Assembly (NCBI RefSeq): GCF_009754905.2
Contig: NZ_CP066775.1
Span: 744,001-808,000 of the forward strand
Source of the DNA: Mucilaginibacter ginkgonis
GTDB lineage: Bacteria; Bacteroidota; Bacteroidia; Sphingobacteriales; Sphingobacteriaceae
Reading direction: 5' to 3'
Length of the DNA: 64,000 nt
Shown here: one piece after another, positions 41,974 through 50,541 of the stretch
Layout of the letters: every line of letters starts with the position of its first letter
Numbering within the stretch: position 1 is the first letter of the stretch
Notes under the pieces: model-generated
Told to the model about the DNA's origin: nothing
Databases searched by the model: none
Seen by the model: only the letters and a program-made list of their open reading frames with translations
Translations under genes and position numbers: made by a program

Positions 41974-42435
41974 TTACGGCAGTGTGCTGCTGGTCTCTTT
42001 AGCCCAATTCAGCAACGTTGCCTTATCTTCTTTTGTAAGTATTGCATCACGGTGTATCATTGTATAGGAACCCAAGGGCATAGCGCCTTCCTCCAGGCTT
42101 TCGCCGATTGCCCTTATGCGGCTTCGCTGCCGCCTGGCAGCGTAATCACCGAATTCGTCAAAATTCAGTTCATCTTTGCCGCGCCTGATATGACCATCCA
42201 GTATATATCGGACTGGCTGCAGTTGCGCGTACCAGGGATAGTTGGTATGATCGCTATGACAATCATAACATGACCGTTTCAATATGACCTGAGCGTTTGA
42301 TGGAACCTGGATAACCTCTGCCATCGTTTTACCGGCAGGAGCTTTTCCTTGGTTATGGTCGCGCGGGAAAAATTGCATAGCAGCAAGCAGCAGCGCCCCT
42401 GATCCGATGATCTTAACCGTCCTGTTCATGGTCAT
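41974..42435 (-). CDS. Heme-binding domain protein (CxxCH)
   Basis: The 153-residue protein has an N-terminal membrane anchor or signal (IIGSGALLLAAMQF) and a single c-type heme site CYDCH in KRSCYDCHSDHTNYPWYAQL, the signature of the Bacteroidota haem-binding domain family. It should carry a covalently bound heme in the periplasm and may pass electrons from the neighbouring multicopper oxidase or to it (inference from place only). It overlaps no gene but is 10 nt from the oxidase and 1 nt from the DUF3347 gene upstream. Confidence 0.82.
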   Translation of the reverse strand: MTMNRTVKIIGSGALLLAAMQFFPRDHNQGKAPAGKTMAEVIQVPSNAQVILKRSCYDCHSDHTNYPWYAQLQPVRYILDGHIRRGKDELNFDEFGDYAARRQRSRIRAIGESLEEGAMPLGSYTMIHRDAILTKEDKATLLNWAKETSSTLP

Positions 42436-43017
42436 TTATTTTAATTCTTCCTTCACATTTCCGCAGGTTGACATGCCTGAACCCATATAGGGGTTTTTGA
42501 TCTCTTTACTTTCACTTAGCCAGATCGCCCCTTTTTTATCATTATACATGGGGCAATGATCGACGAATAATGACCGTCCCGCACCGAAAAGCTTGACCAG
42601 ATCATACATATCTTTGCTCAGCATATCAAAGTGTTCACGCTGATGCGGCAGTTTTCCCGCGCTTTCGCCAATGTGCTCGGCCATTTCATGCGCGTCGTCG
42701 GCAATGTCCTCGAAAGATTTTTTCTGGGTGGCTGAAAGTGCGGACTTATCAAACTTTCCAAAACCATCAGCGAGGGCTTTACCAGCCGTTGCAGCGTCCT
42801 TACTGTTGTCTTGCGCCAGCGCATTTTTCAATTCCAAATAACTGCCAACGAGGCCATTTACCGCTGTAGCAGGCTTTGAAGAAGTAGCGGATTGTCCTGG
42901 CGTATTTGCCGTTTTGGTTGAATCAGTAGCCGTGGAGGTTGATGTGGATTTATTGTTATTGCAAGCTGTGAATGAAACTGCGGTGATGGCTAAGCTAACT
43001 ATGATTAAATTTTTCAT
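42436..43017 (-). CDS. DUF3347 lipoprotein, first of two
   Basis: The 193-residue lipoprotein (lipobox AVSFTACNN) has a low-complexity Ser/Thr/Lys linker and a DUF3347 domain (about 55-190), a four-helix fold also found fused to CusB adaptors. Conserved features are HCPMYNDKKG and NPYMGSGMSTCGNV, which bring Cys and Met together as a probable Cu(I) site. It directly precedes the heme-binding gene by 0-1 nt. Likely a periplasmic copper-binding protein. Confidence 0.85.
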   Translation of the reverse strand: MKNLIIVSLAITAVSFTACNNNKSTSTSTATDSTKTANTPGQSATSSKPATAVNGLVGSYLELKNALAQDNSKDAATAGKALADGFGKFDKSALSATQKKSFEDIADDAHEMAEHIGESAGKLPHQREHFDMLSKDMYDLVKLFGAGRSLFVDHCPMYNDKKGAIWLSESKEIKNPYMGSGMSTCGNVKEELK

Positions 43018-43089
43018 GATGTCTAAATTTTGTAATGAGCAATGACCGGCAAATGATCAACATTTGCCGGTTAAGCTTTATGGATAAAC

Positions 43090-43590
43090 TTATTTATTAA
43101 GGGTTTCGGTAACCTTGCCACAGGTGAGCATTTGGTTTCCGTAGTATGGGTTCTTGATCGCAGCTTCAGCAGAAAGCCAATAGCTTTTCTTCATCGGGCA
43201 ATAAGCATAATAAACCGGCTTATCCGATAATTTTACTGCTTTTGCCAGTTTGAAGAAGTTCAACGAGAAATTGGCAAAGTGTTCCCGCTGATGGGCGATA
43301 TCCTTGCTCTCCGAAATATGCCGCGCATCAAAGGCAAGCTTTTCCTGTAAAAGCATAAAAGTGTCCATCTCCGGCTTGTCCAGCGTCTTCATATCGACCC
43401 CATTGATCGCTTTCAGGAACTCGGTAGCATGAGTGGCTGCGTCCGGGCTGTTTGAGGTGACAAGCGCGTCTTTGACGCCGTAATAAGAGGACAATAAAGA
43501 AGAAAGGGATGATGTTTTCGCATCCTGGGCAAAAAGTTGTTGTGTAAACGCAGTTGCAATGAAGGCAACCAGTAAAAATGTCTTTTTCAT
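43090..43590 (-). CDS. DUF3347 secreted protein, second of two
   Basis: The 166-residue protein has a signal peptide (MKKTFLLVAFIATAFTQQLFAQ) and a DUF3347 domain with YCPMKKSYWLS and NPYYGNQMLTCGKV near the end, like its downstream neighbour. The two differ in their N-termini (lipoprotein here not predicted) and probably arose by duplication. It heads the run of genes leading to the first multicopper oxidase. Expected role: periplasmic copper binding. Confidence 0.85.
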   Translation of the reverse strand: MKKTFLLVAFIATAFTQQLFAQDAKTSSLSSLLSSYYGVKDALVTSNSPDAATHATEFLKAINGVDMKTLDKPEMDTFMLLQEKLAFDARHISESKDIAHQREHFANFSLNFFKLAKAVKLSDKPVYYAYCPMKKSYWLSAEAAIKNPYYGNQMLTCGKVTETLNK

Positions 43591-43662
43591 GATCTGAGAA
43601 TTAAAATAAAGTATAAAATTCGGGCATGGCTACGCCATGTAACGGTTTAAACTTAATCGTAA

Positions 43663-44076
43663 TCAGATCAACAGGCTGCGATGAATGATATAAATATTTC
43701 TTGTCGGGGGACGCTGTCGCTCGTCAATAACGATACGGGGTATAATAATAACGCCAGGATCAGGCACCAACGAAAATATGAGGTTGTCGCTGGTATATAA
43801 CAGTGGCGCTTTTAAGACCAGGTGGTCGGTCGACGGGACAAGCTTGGCCAATGAAATAAAGTTATTTACCGCGCTTTGGCAGCAAGGTTCATCAGTGCCT
43901 ATCGTAGTTTGTCCGGGAAGCAGTTGACGATGCGTGTGTTTAACGGCAGCATGATGGTGTTCATGACTTTCGACAGCTTCGTGATGGTTATCGTGGGACA
44001 TATGTAAAGCGCAGCTAAACCCGGCAACGGTATTCAGCATAAATATAAAGAGTAACAAAAGCGCTTTACTTTTCAT
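43663..44076 (-). CDS. Small secreted His-rich protein with PP...RSLLI tail
   Basis: I choose ATG 44076 (MKSKALLLLFIFMLNTVAG, a signal peptide) over 44085. The mature part has a His-rich block (HMSHDNHHEAVESHEHHH and onward) and one EPCCQS. It ends RQRPPTRNIYIIHRSLLI, and the last five residues are shared with the His-rich protein at 51175. It may be membrane-anchored and bind Cu or Zn in the periplasm. No family name is known to me. Confidence 0.65.
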   Translation of the reverse strand: MKSKALLLLFIFMLNTVAGFSCALHMSHDNHHEAVESHEHHHAAVKHTHRQLLPGQTTIGTDEPCCQSAVNNFISLAKLVPSTDHLVLKAPLLYTSDNLIFSLVPDPGVIIIPRIVIDERQRPPTRNIYIIHRSLLI

Positions 44077-44148
44077 CCTATACAAAACTAAAAAACCATT
44101 AGCAATAACATTTATATAATTCCGTCAATATTTTATAGGCTACGAACA

Positions 44149-45399
44149 TTACACTGCTTCCTTTGCAATCTTCTGCATAATGGAATGATCGTCGCCAAAT
44201 TTGCACAGCGCGTCACAATGCTGCCGAAGGTCAGAAAAGCAAATGTATTTCATTTCCATATTCCCTTGCCGGATCGATGGCCTGGTAAGCTGCATAACAA
44301 CATCTTTTTCGCGTTGGTCAGGCACCACGAGATATAATACTTCCTCCTTGCTATTCAGGCTGCAACTCAGATCGGTCAGCCGCAGTATCCCGGAATAGAT
44401 ACTTGTGCTTTTCTCCACTTCAAACGCGGCGATGACTTTAGGGGTGCCTTTTTGGAACCAAAGAACGTCGATCAACTTAACGGTGTTCAGTACCTCTTTG
44501 TCCAAAACTAACGGGGGGAAGTTGGCCAGCGAAATAAAGGTGAACTTATTTCCGTTCCACTCTTTAGAGCGGTCGTTAGAGGCGGCGATCACATCGTAGC
44601 CGAGTGCATGCCCGATCTTTAGCAGATGGAACTGCATTTCATTGTGAAGATGTTCATCGGCAGTTTCCGCACGCTTTTCTTTATGACGTTTTTCAATGAG
44701 TTTTTCCAACCGGTTACGCTCGGTCTCTGAAAGGTATTCATCTTTTCCTAAAAGCAGTTTTTGGGTGCCGATCTCAAATAGCAATCCAGAGAACGCACCG
44801 GTGTCAAGCGATAATTCATTGCAATGTTGGCGGTTCATGTCCATAATGACCTCCCTGATCTTCAGGTATTCGCCCCAACTGCCTAATTTTTTTTTGTCCT
44901 TAAAAAGGTAATTGAACCCATTGATGATCGCGGTATTGAACGGCGGTATCCAGGTGGGGTGCAGGAAATACAGGATACTCGCTACCGCAGGCCCCAGGCC
45001 TTTGATCTTAAGCGCATCCAATTTTTCAATCTCTTTAACCACCTGCTCTTCATTTTTTGCATGGATGCAATTTTCCAGGAATTGCCCGAAAGCGATCTTA
45101 TTCGACTGATTTTCGTAGATATCAGGAATTCTCAATTTGGGCTTCCAGTAAAAGGGATGCGAAGCGCCCTCGAAAACCTGCTTTTGTTCCGTAATGCAGG
45201 ACAGCACAAATTCCAGGGAACTGCCTTTAAAATCGTTCCCGAAACGCTTGCTTTTGATGTCTTCGATCACTTGCAATACACCCCGCCGGATCGAGCGGAA
45301 GGCTTTTAAGCGTTCTTCATTATTGATAAACCAGGTATTGTAAACTGATTCCTGATCATTTTTATACTGATGAATTATAGATAATAAGTGATCGCTCAT
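44149..45399 (-). CDS. HhH and PD-(D/E)XK nuclease-like protein of unknown role
   Basis: The 416-residue protein has a helix-hairpin-helix-like segment at 132-160 (KIKGLGPAVASILYFLHP, as in base-excision glycosylases) and a C-terminal part with a nuclease-like layout: Glu254 in a helix, Asp311 in LIDVLWFQKG, and Glu327-Val-Glu329-Lys330 in VIAAFEVEKSTSIYSG. This resembles restriction-endonuclease-like folds. There is no signal peptide. No methylase or other defence gene is adjacent. It is the odd one out among metal genes and may be defence cargo of the element. Confidence 0.6.
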   Translation of the reverse strand: MSDHLLSIIHQYKNDQESVYNTWFINNEERLKAFRSIRRGVLQVIEDIKSKRFGNDFKGSSLEFVLSCITEQKQVFEGASHPFYWKPKLRIPDIYENQSNKIAFGQFLENCIHAKNEEQVVKEIEKLDALKIKGLGPAVASILYFLHPTWIPPFNTAIINGFNYLFKDKKKLGSWGEYLKIREVIMDMNRQHCNELSLDTGAFSGLLFEIGTQKLLLGKDEYLSETERNRLEKLIEKRHKEKRAETADEHLHNEMQFHLLKIGHALGYDVIAASNDRSKEWNGNKFTFISLANFPPLVLDKEVLNTVKLIDVLWFQKGTPKVIAAFEVEKSTSIYSGILRLTDLSCSLNSKEEVLYLVVPDQREKDVVMQLTRPSIRQGNMEMKYICFSDLRQHCDALCKFGDDHSIMQKIAKEAV

Positions 45400-45538
45400 G
45401 TATTAAAAAAAACTAATATACTATAAAAGCGAGAAGATGTTATCTACAGCATTTTTTTACGAAAAGCACTTTAAAAAGCCAGACCAATGTTTTCTTCACT
45501 CGACTCATATTCCTATTGATAATTTCCTTTGCGGATAT

Positions 45539-45991
45539 TTATTTTTCCATTCTACTTAGAATCTGCTTCATTTCAGCAATCTCCTTTTCCTGTGCATCAA
45601 TAATGTCACGGGATAGTTTTTTCACTTCCGGATCTTTGATGTTGGCATGTTTACTGGTCATAATGGCAATGGAATGGTGCGGGATCATCCCTTTCATGTA
45701 TTGTACGTCACCAATACCGGCCTGTGTACGAACGCCTGTCAGTGCTAACCCAAAAACAGCGACGCTGGAAATAACAATGATCGCATTGAGCTTTTTATTC
45801 TGGTACATCATCCGCATCATGGCAAGCATGATGAGAGCCATCGCGCTGATCATGATGAGCGTCATATAAAACCGCGTCATATTAAGATAAATATGGTCAA
45901 TTTGGTCATCGTCCAGGTACATGATGGCGTACATGACGATGTAGGATGCCAACAGCATCAAGACGAATTTTTTATAATTTCCTTTTTCCAT
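45539..45991 (-). CDS. DUF305 membrane protein
   Basis: The 150-residue protein has three membrane helices in its first 95 residues and one DUF305 (ferritin-like) domain after them (YMKGMIPHHSIAIMTSKHA, then IDAQEKEIAEMKQIL). DUF305 proteins are common in copper and silver resistance loci and are thought to bind metals through the conserved HH and Met residues. It starts at ATG 45991, 71 nt downstream of the Csp gene's stop. The AT-rich 140 nt after it has no feature I can name. Confidence 0.85.
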   Translation of the reverse strand: MEKGNYKKFVLMLLASYIVMYAIMYLDDDQIDHIYLNMTRFYMTLIMISAMALIMLAMMRMMYQNKKLNAIIVISSVAVFGLALTGVRTQAGIGDVQYMKGMIPHHSIAIMTSKHANIKDPEVKKLSRDIIDAQEKEIAEMKQILSRMEK

Positions 45992-46022
45992 TTTTTGGTA
46001 AATTTTGATTAAAGAATTAAAT

Positions 46023-46051
46023 AGCCATTGCCCCGAAACGGGGCAATGGCT
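46023..46051 (-). terminator. 13-bp hairpin after the Csp gene
   Basis: AGCCATTGCCCCG (46023-46035) and CGGGGCAATGGCT (46039-46051) pair perfectly over a 3-nt loop, 11 nt past the stop of the minus-strand Csp gene. A moderately T-rich stretch follows on the minus strand. Confidence 0.75.
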
Positions 46052-46062
46052 GAATTTGTTGA

Positions 46063-46398
46063 TTAAGCGGCAGTTGCCATCTCCTCACAAGCTTCGGCGC
46101 ATTTGCGGCAAGCTTCCGCACAAGCCTGACAATGCTCCATATCGTGCTTGGCGCATTCATCTCCGCACGCTTTACAAACATCTGCACAGACCCTGCACAA
46201 GTGTGCACTGAACCCGCTTCCCAAACTCATGACCTCTGCTGCAGCCCGGCATATTGCCGCGCATTCTAAATCCAATTGGATACAACGGGACATCATCTTA
46301 ATATCCTCTTCCTGAAGGCATGAAGTTGCACAATGGCTGCAAGCCACTGCACAGGCAACACACTCATCGATACAATCCTGAAATTTTTGATGTGACAT
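46063..46398 (-). CDS. Four-helix-bundle copper-storage protein (Csp family)
   Basis: I choose ATG 46398 (MSHQKFQDC), two codons after an upstream ATG. The ~111-residue protein has 19 cysteines spaced every three or four residues along four predicted helices (ECVACAVACSHC, LCRVCADVCKACGDEC, HCQACAEACRKCAEAC), the pattern of Csp proteins that store many Cu(I) ions inside the bundle. No signal peptide is present, so it is a cytoplasmic, Csp3-like form. It would buffer copper in the cytoplasm alongside the CPH and CPC ATPases. Confidence 0.92.
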   Translation of the reverse strand: MSHQKFQDCIDECVACAVACSHCATSCLQEEDIKMMSRCIQLDLECAAICRAAAEVMSLGSGFSAHLCRVCADVCKACGDECAKHDMEHCQACAEACRKCAEACEEMATAA

Positions 46399-46436
46399 AA
46401 TCATTTGTTTTATAGTTATAAACTTAGTGAATTACA

Positions 46437-47054
46437 TTATTTATTGCCCCTGGCCAATAGCCAGTCCTGGAACTGATCTATTTCCTTCATTTGTGCATCG
46501 ATAATATTGGTAGCCATCGTTTTCATACGCTGTTCCTGCCCATGCAGAAGTTCGAGACGAGCGTTTTCAATTGCACTTTGATGGTGGCCGATCATTAGAA
46601 TAGCAAAGTCGTGGTCGATGTCCCCGTTTATGATCTGCAAATCCGCCTGTTTTCCTGCTTTTTTCATGTTATCCATCTGCATGGTATCAAAATCAGGATC
46701 GTTGGTATGAGGTGGATGTGAGGCGAGAAAGGCGGTAAGCTGCGTTATTTCTGCTTGTTGGCTGGTCATAATAGATTGGGCCATTTGTTTCATTGTTGCA
46801 TCGCTGCCACTTTTCAGTTCGAGATTGGCCATATCAATTGCGCCCTGATGGTGCATGCGCATCATCATAGCAAAATCGTTGTCGGGATCTTTCGTCATCT
46901 TCATGGTATCCATTTTCGACATCATTTGATGCATAATGCTCATCATCTGATCCTGATCGTGATTCTGAATTTTGATTTCATTGTTGTCTTTCGTACAGGC
47001 AGCAAAAAAGCCTGCGATAACCAGTAGCCAGGTCAATTTTATTACGTTTTTCAT
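46437..47054 (-). CDS. DUF305 lipoprotein with two domains
   Basis: The 205-residue lipoprotein (lipobox AGFFAACTKD) carries two DUF305 halves, MMMRMHHQGAIDMANLELKS and later MIGHHQSAIENARLELLHG, each followed by an IxxxQxxEIxxxxxWL-like helix. It is thus an internal duplication. The Met/His content suggests periplasmic Cu or Ag binding. It lies 27 nt after the third DUF305 gene and 38 nt before the Csp gene. Confidence 0.87.
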   Translation of the reverse strand: MKNVIKLTWLLVIAGFFAACTKDNNEIKIQNHDQDQMMSIMHQMMSKMDTMKMTKDPDNDFAMMMRMHHQGAIDMANLELKSGSDATMKQMAQSIMTSQQAEITQLTAFLASHPPHTNDPDFDTMQMDNMKKAGKQADLQIINGDIDHDFAILMIGHHQSAIENARLELLHGQEQRMKTMATNIIDAQMKEIDQFQDWLLARGNK

Positions 47055-47081
47055 GGTTTCAGTTTTTAGTTATCCCCTTAT

Positions 47082-47747
47082 TTATTTATGTGATTGCATC
47101 CAATGTTCCATTTTACTGATATCACTGGTTTGTTCAGGAATGGATTTTTGAGCCATCGATCGGAGCTTGCCATTTTTTGCATTTGCTAAGATGCTTTTCG
47201 CCATTATCAACCCGTCTTTGTGGTGCTTGGTCATCATATCTGCAAATTCATGATCTATGGAAGACATGGACATGTTCCCAGTTTTCATCATCGCCATCAT
47301 ATTGTCACTCATAGCCTTACCCGCACCTGAATTTTTATTGGCCGGATCATAATTTTTATTTCCGCTTTGTAGGGTAGGGATTAATTGATCAAGCTCTGTA
47401 ACCTCCTTAGTTTGCGCGTCCACTATTTTTTGTGCCAAACTTTTCATTACGGCATCTTTACCCTGCTGCACTTCCACCTTGGCCATGTCAATTGCGCCCA
47501 TGTGGTGAATTCTGAGCATAGTTGCAAAATCAAGGTCGATATTACCCTTCATCTGCTGAGCATGCATCTCCTTCATCATTTTATTCATTGCTTCCATAAG
47601 CGGGTCGCCTTGCATTTGAGCTAACATTGATACATCCGTCGTTGGATAGTAGTGGCTGCTCATTAATCGGCCGTTCATTGCCATTTCGGCGTTCATTCCT
47701 GTTGCGCCTAGCGCAAAAAGTGGAATCATTACAATTGATGTTTTCAT
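47082..47747 (-). CDS. DUF305 secreted protein with two domains
   Basis: The 221-residue protein has a short signal-like start (MKTSIVMIPLFALGATGMNA) and two DUF305 halves (MLRIHHMGAIDMAKVEVQQG and MTKHHKDGLIMAKSILANA), separated by a Met-rich linker. It is a paralogue of the next gene downstream. It starts 36 nt after the second multicopper oxidase gene and is likely co-transcribed with it. Expected to bind copper in the periplasm. Confidence 0.86.
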   Translation of the reverse strand: MKTSIVMIPLFALGATGMNAEMAMNGRLMSSHYYPTTDVSMLAQMQGDPLMEAMNKMMKEMHAQQMKGNIDLDFATMLRIHHMGAIDMAKVEVQQGKDAVMKSLAQKIVDAQTKEVTELDQLIPTLQSGNKNYDPANKNSGAGKAMSDNMMAMMKTGNMSMSSIDHEFADMMTKHHKDGLIMAKSILANAKNGKLRSMAQKSIPEQTSDISKMEHWMQSHK

Positions 47748-47783
47748 AGATATTATTGATTATTAAAATTTAATGCGTTTGAA

Positions 47784-50531
47784 TTAGTAAATGACAGTAA
47801 GGCCCCCTCCAAAGCCGTACTGGTTATCGTAACTGAGTGATAACGCAAAATATTTGGTGAGCACATACCGCGTATCCATTTGGAATTCCTTGTCAGTATT
47901 ATAAGACGCACCAAGATAAAGCCTGCTGGAAAGCGGGATGTCTTCCCTGCTCAAAGCAAATCGGAACTTTCCTTTTGAGCTGACGCGTGCATCCGTTTGT
48001 ATAAATAGCGGCAACAAGTATCTTAAGCCTACAACTGCACTATTTTCACTATACTGTGTGAACCGGCCACCCTTCGTGTTTTTTTCAAAGCTTCCACCGA
48101 TATAAGCCGCAAGGTATTGCGGGTTATCCAGGTAACGTTCCGCGCGCGGTTCAAATTCGTATCTTCCATCGTAGCTCGCACGGTAGTTTGCATTGAACTC
48201 ATAACGGGTATTGGAGACAAAGATGCTTCCGGTGTTGGTCTGAGAATGAAAGGACAGCTGCGCCCAGGTGTAAAACTGCCGGTCATCATTAATTACCGGG
48301 TTGTTCGGCTGATATTTCGCTACATCAGGGTTACTTGGCGAATCTTCATAACGTACCACCCTTGCCATACCTGACATCATGTGATAAAGTGTGTGGCAAT
48401 GGAAAAACCAGTCGTGTGCTTCGTCGGCCAGATACTCTATCGTTTGTACCTTCATCGGTTCAATACTCACCGTATGTTTAAGTGGTGCGGAATCGCCTTT
48501 AGCATTCAGTACACGAAAAAAATGTCCGTGCAGGTGCATCGGGTGTTCCATCATCGTCGTATTATGAAACACAAAGCGGACAATTTCTCCTTTCCTGATT
48601 AGTAACCTGTCTGCTTCTGATAGCGGTTTATTATTGATAAACCAGGTGTAACGTAGCATGCTGCCAGTAAGATATAAATGATAGGTTCGAACAGTGTGTT
48701 TTCCTTCAATGGCTGTAGTAGAATTAGCCTCCAGCATATCATAGCTTAGAATTTTTCCTTTCCCGCCTAAACCCAGCAGCATGGATTGGCCGGGCCCCAT
48801 AGGCGTTCCTTTCCCATCATCTTTCATTTTCATAGCCATCCCACCCATGTTCATATCGTCCATTCCCGGCTGCATGGCCATACCCGGCGTTTTTTCCTTA
48901 TCTTGCTTTCCATTCTTTGAACTATCGGAGGCCATTCCGGACATTTGATCCATCTTCATTCCGGGCATGTTCATTTTCTGCATATTTTGACGACTGGGAT
49001 CTTGTCCATTCATCTTCATATTTCCCATCTTCATCATCCCATCACTTTTTGAAAACTCGAGACCGTCGTTTTTTACTTTGGAATTCGGAACGGAGTTCAT
49101 GGGCATATTCATCATGCCCATCATTTGATTGAAAGTATGGGTAAACCGGTAATAGGGCACTTTTGGAATGTCCGTGGTTTTAAATTCTTTGCCGCTACCA
49201 AACCATGCCGAAACTTTTCCGGTAATATCCTGCGCCGTGGCCCGGAATTCATATTTACCGGAGGCAGGTATCTTAATGAGCACGTCATAAGTCTCAGCTG
49301 TTCCAATTAAAATTTTATCGACCTGAACTGGCTTTACAGCTAAGCCATCCGCAGCTATCACGGTCATTGACCCGCCTGCATAATTAAGCCAGAAGTAACT
49401 GGACGCTGAACCATTAATGATGCGCATCTTCACGGTTTCCCCAGCCTTGAACCGTGTAAAATCCTGATTGCCTTGCCCGTTGGCCAGAAAACGGTCATAT
49501 TTTACATCCACAAGGTCCATCGCTGGCATACGCATCCAGTCCAGCTTCAATTTGTCGCTCAGGTAACCCTTTTCTATAGCTCCGCCATAGCTCAGTACGC
49601 TGCCCCGCTGGATAGAGAACCAGTCGCTGCCCCGCTTAAGCATTCTTAAAACCTCTTTTGGCCGGTAATCGGTCCAATCGGACAACATAAAGACCTGTTC
49701 CGGGTAATTATCTTTGCGAACCTGCGGCTGTATCACAATAGGGCCGTATAGGCCAGCCTGCTCGTCTAACTCGGTGTGAGTATGATACCAGTAGGTACCG
49801 GTCTGACGGATGGGTATGACGTTCGTAAACGTCGTGCCTGGTTCTATGGGCACGGTACTGATGTAAGGTACGCCATCGTATTTATTGGGTACGAGCAAGC
49901 CGTGCCAGTGGATAGATGTTGTAGTTTTTCGGTGGTTATGGATACGGATATAAGCCGTGTCACCTTCCGTAAATCTTAAAACAGGGCCTGGTATCTGGCC
50001 GTTAATAGCCAGGGCTTTGACGCGCTTACCGGTGTAGTTAACTATGGTATCGCCGATATTAAGATCATAATATACCCGTTTGCCTGCATGAATAAGGTGA
50101 TCATTTAGTGTGGATGACGTACTTTTAATGGTATCGCCTGGATTCGCCGGCTGTGCGGTCATCTTCATGCCCGGCATGCTGCCTGTTCCCATACTCATTC
50201 CATGTGCTGGCTCAGACATGTCCATATTTTGCATGCTATTTGCAGCGGACTTTTCCGGCATTTTTCTTCCGGGCATTATACCACTATCGGAATGGTTCAT
50301 TTTCATTCCAATCATGCTACCCACACCTTTCCTGTTCGCCGTTCTTTTCCTCGATCGCTTTTGCGCCGTACTCGCTTTCGTTTTCGGGTTTGTTTGCGAA
50401 ATTTTTGATTTTTCAGGCTGATTTTTCTGCGATGAATTCATGTTCATACCGGGCATTTCATGTTGTTGGGCATGGGCAACCAAAGTCACGCAGAGATAAC
50501 TTATTAGGAGTACTGTCTTCAGGTTTTTCAT
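47784..50531 (-). CDS. Multicopper oxidase with C-terminal barrel-like domain, second copy
   Basis: The 915-residue protein parallels the one at 39210: signal peptide, Met-rich basic linker (no heavy-metal-binding domain here), CopA-type oxidase (SIHWHGLLVPNKYDGVP up to the HCH motif near residue 707, with HPMHLHGHFF before it), long Met-rich insert (MGNMKMNGQ, MPGMKMDQMSGM), and a C-terminal ~180-residue beta-rich part (SREDIPLSSRLYLGASYN) ending FGGGLTVIY. Same role proposed: Cu(I) oxidation at the outer membrane side. It follows the HMA-AraC regulator by 10 nt. Confidence 0.9.
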   Translation of the reverse strand: MKNLKTVLLISYLCVTLVAHAQQHEMPGMNMNSSQKNQPEKSKISQTNPKTKASTAQKRSRKRTANRKGVGSMIGMKMNHSDSGIMPGRKMPEKSAANSMQNMDMSEPAHGMSMGTGSMPGMKMTAQPANPGDTIKSTSSTLNDHLIHAGKRVYYDLNIGDTIVNYTGKRVKALAINGQIPGPVLRFTEGDTAYIRIHNHRKTTTSIHWHGLLVPNKYDGVPYISTVPIEPGTTFTNVIPIRQTGTYWYHTHTELDEQAGLYGPIVIQPQVRKDNYPEQVFMLSDWTDYRPKEVLRMLKRGSDWFSIQRGSVLSYGGAIEKGYLSDKLKLDWMRMPAMDLVDVKYDRFLANGQGNQDFTRFKAGETVKMRIINGSASSYFWLNYAGGSMTVIAADGLAVKPVQVDKILIGTAETYDVLIKIPASGKYEFRATAQDITGKVSAWFGSGKEFKTTDIPKVPYYRFTHTFNQMMGMMNMPMNSVPNSKVKNDGLEFSKSDGMMKMGNMKMNGQDPSRQNMQKMNMPGMKMDQMSGMASDSSKNGKQDKEKTPGMAMQPGMDDMNMGGMAMKMKDDGKGTPMGPGQSMLLGLGGKGKILSYDMLEANSTTAIEGKHTVRTYHLYLTGSMLRYTWFINNKPLSEADRLLIRKGEIVRFVFHNTTMMEHPMHLHGHFFRVLNAKGDSAPLKHTVSIEPMKVQTIEYLADEAHDWFFHCHTLYHMMSGMARVVRYEDSPSNPDVAKYQPNNPVINDDRQFYTWAQLSFHSQTNTGSIFVSNTRYEFNANYRASYDGRYEFEPRAERYLDNPQYLAAYIGGSFEKNTKGGRFTQYSENSAVVGLRYLLPLFIQTDARVSSKGKFRFALSREDIPLSSRLYLGASYNTDKEFQMDTRYVLTKYFALSLSYDNQYGFGGGLTVIY

Positions 50532-50541
50532 AACAAATGCT

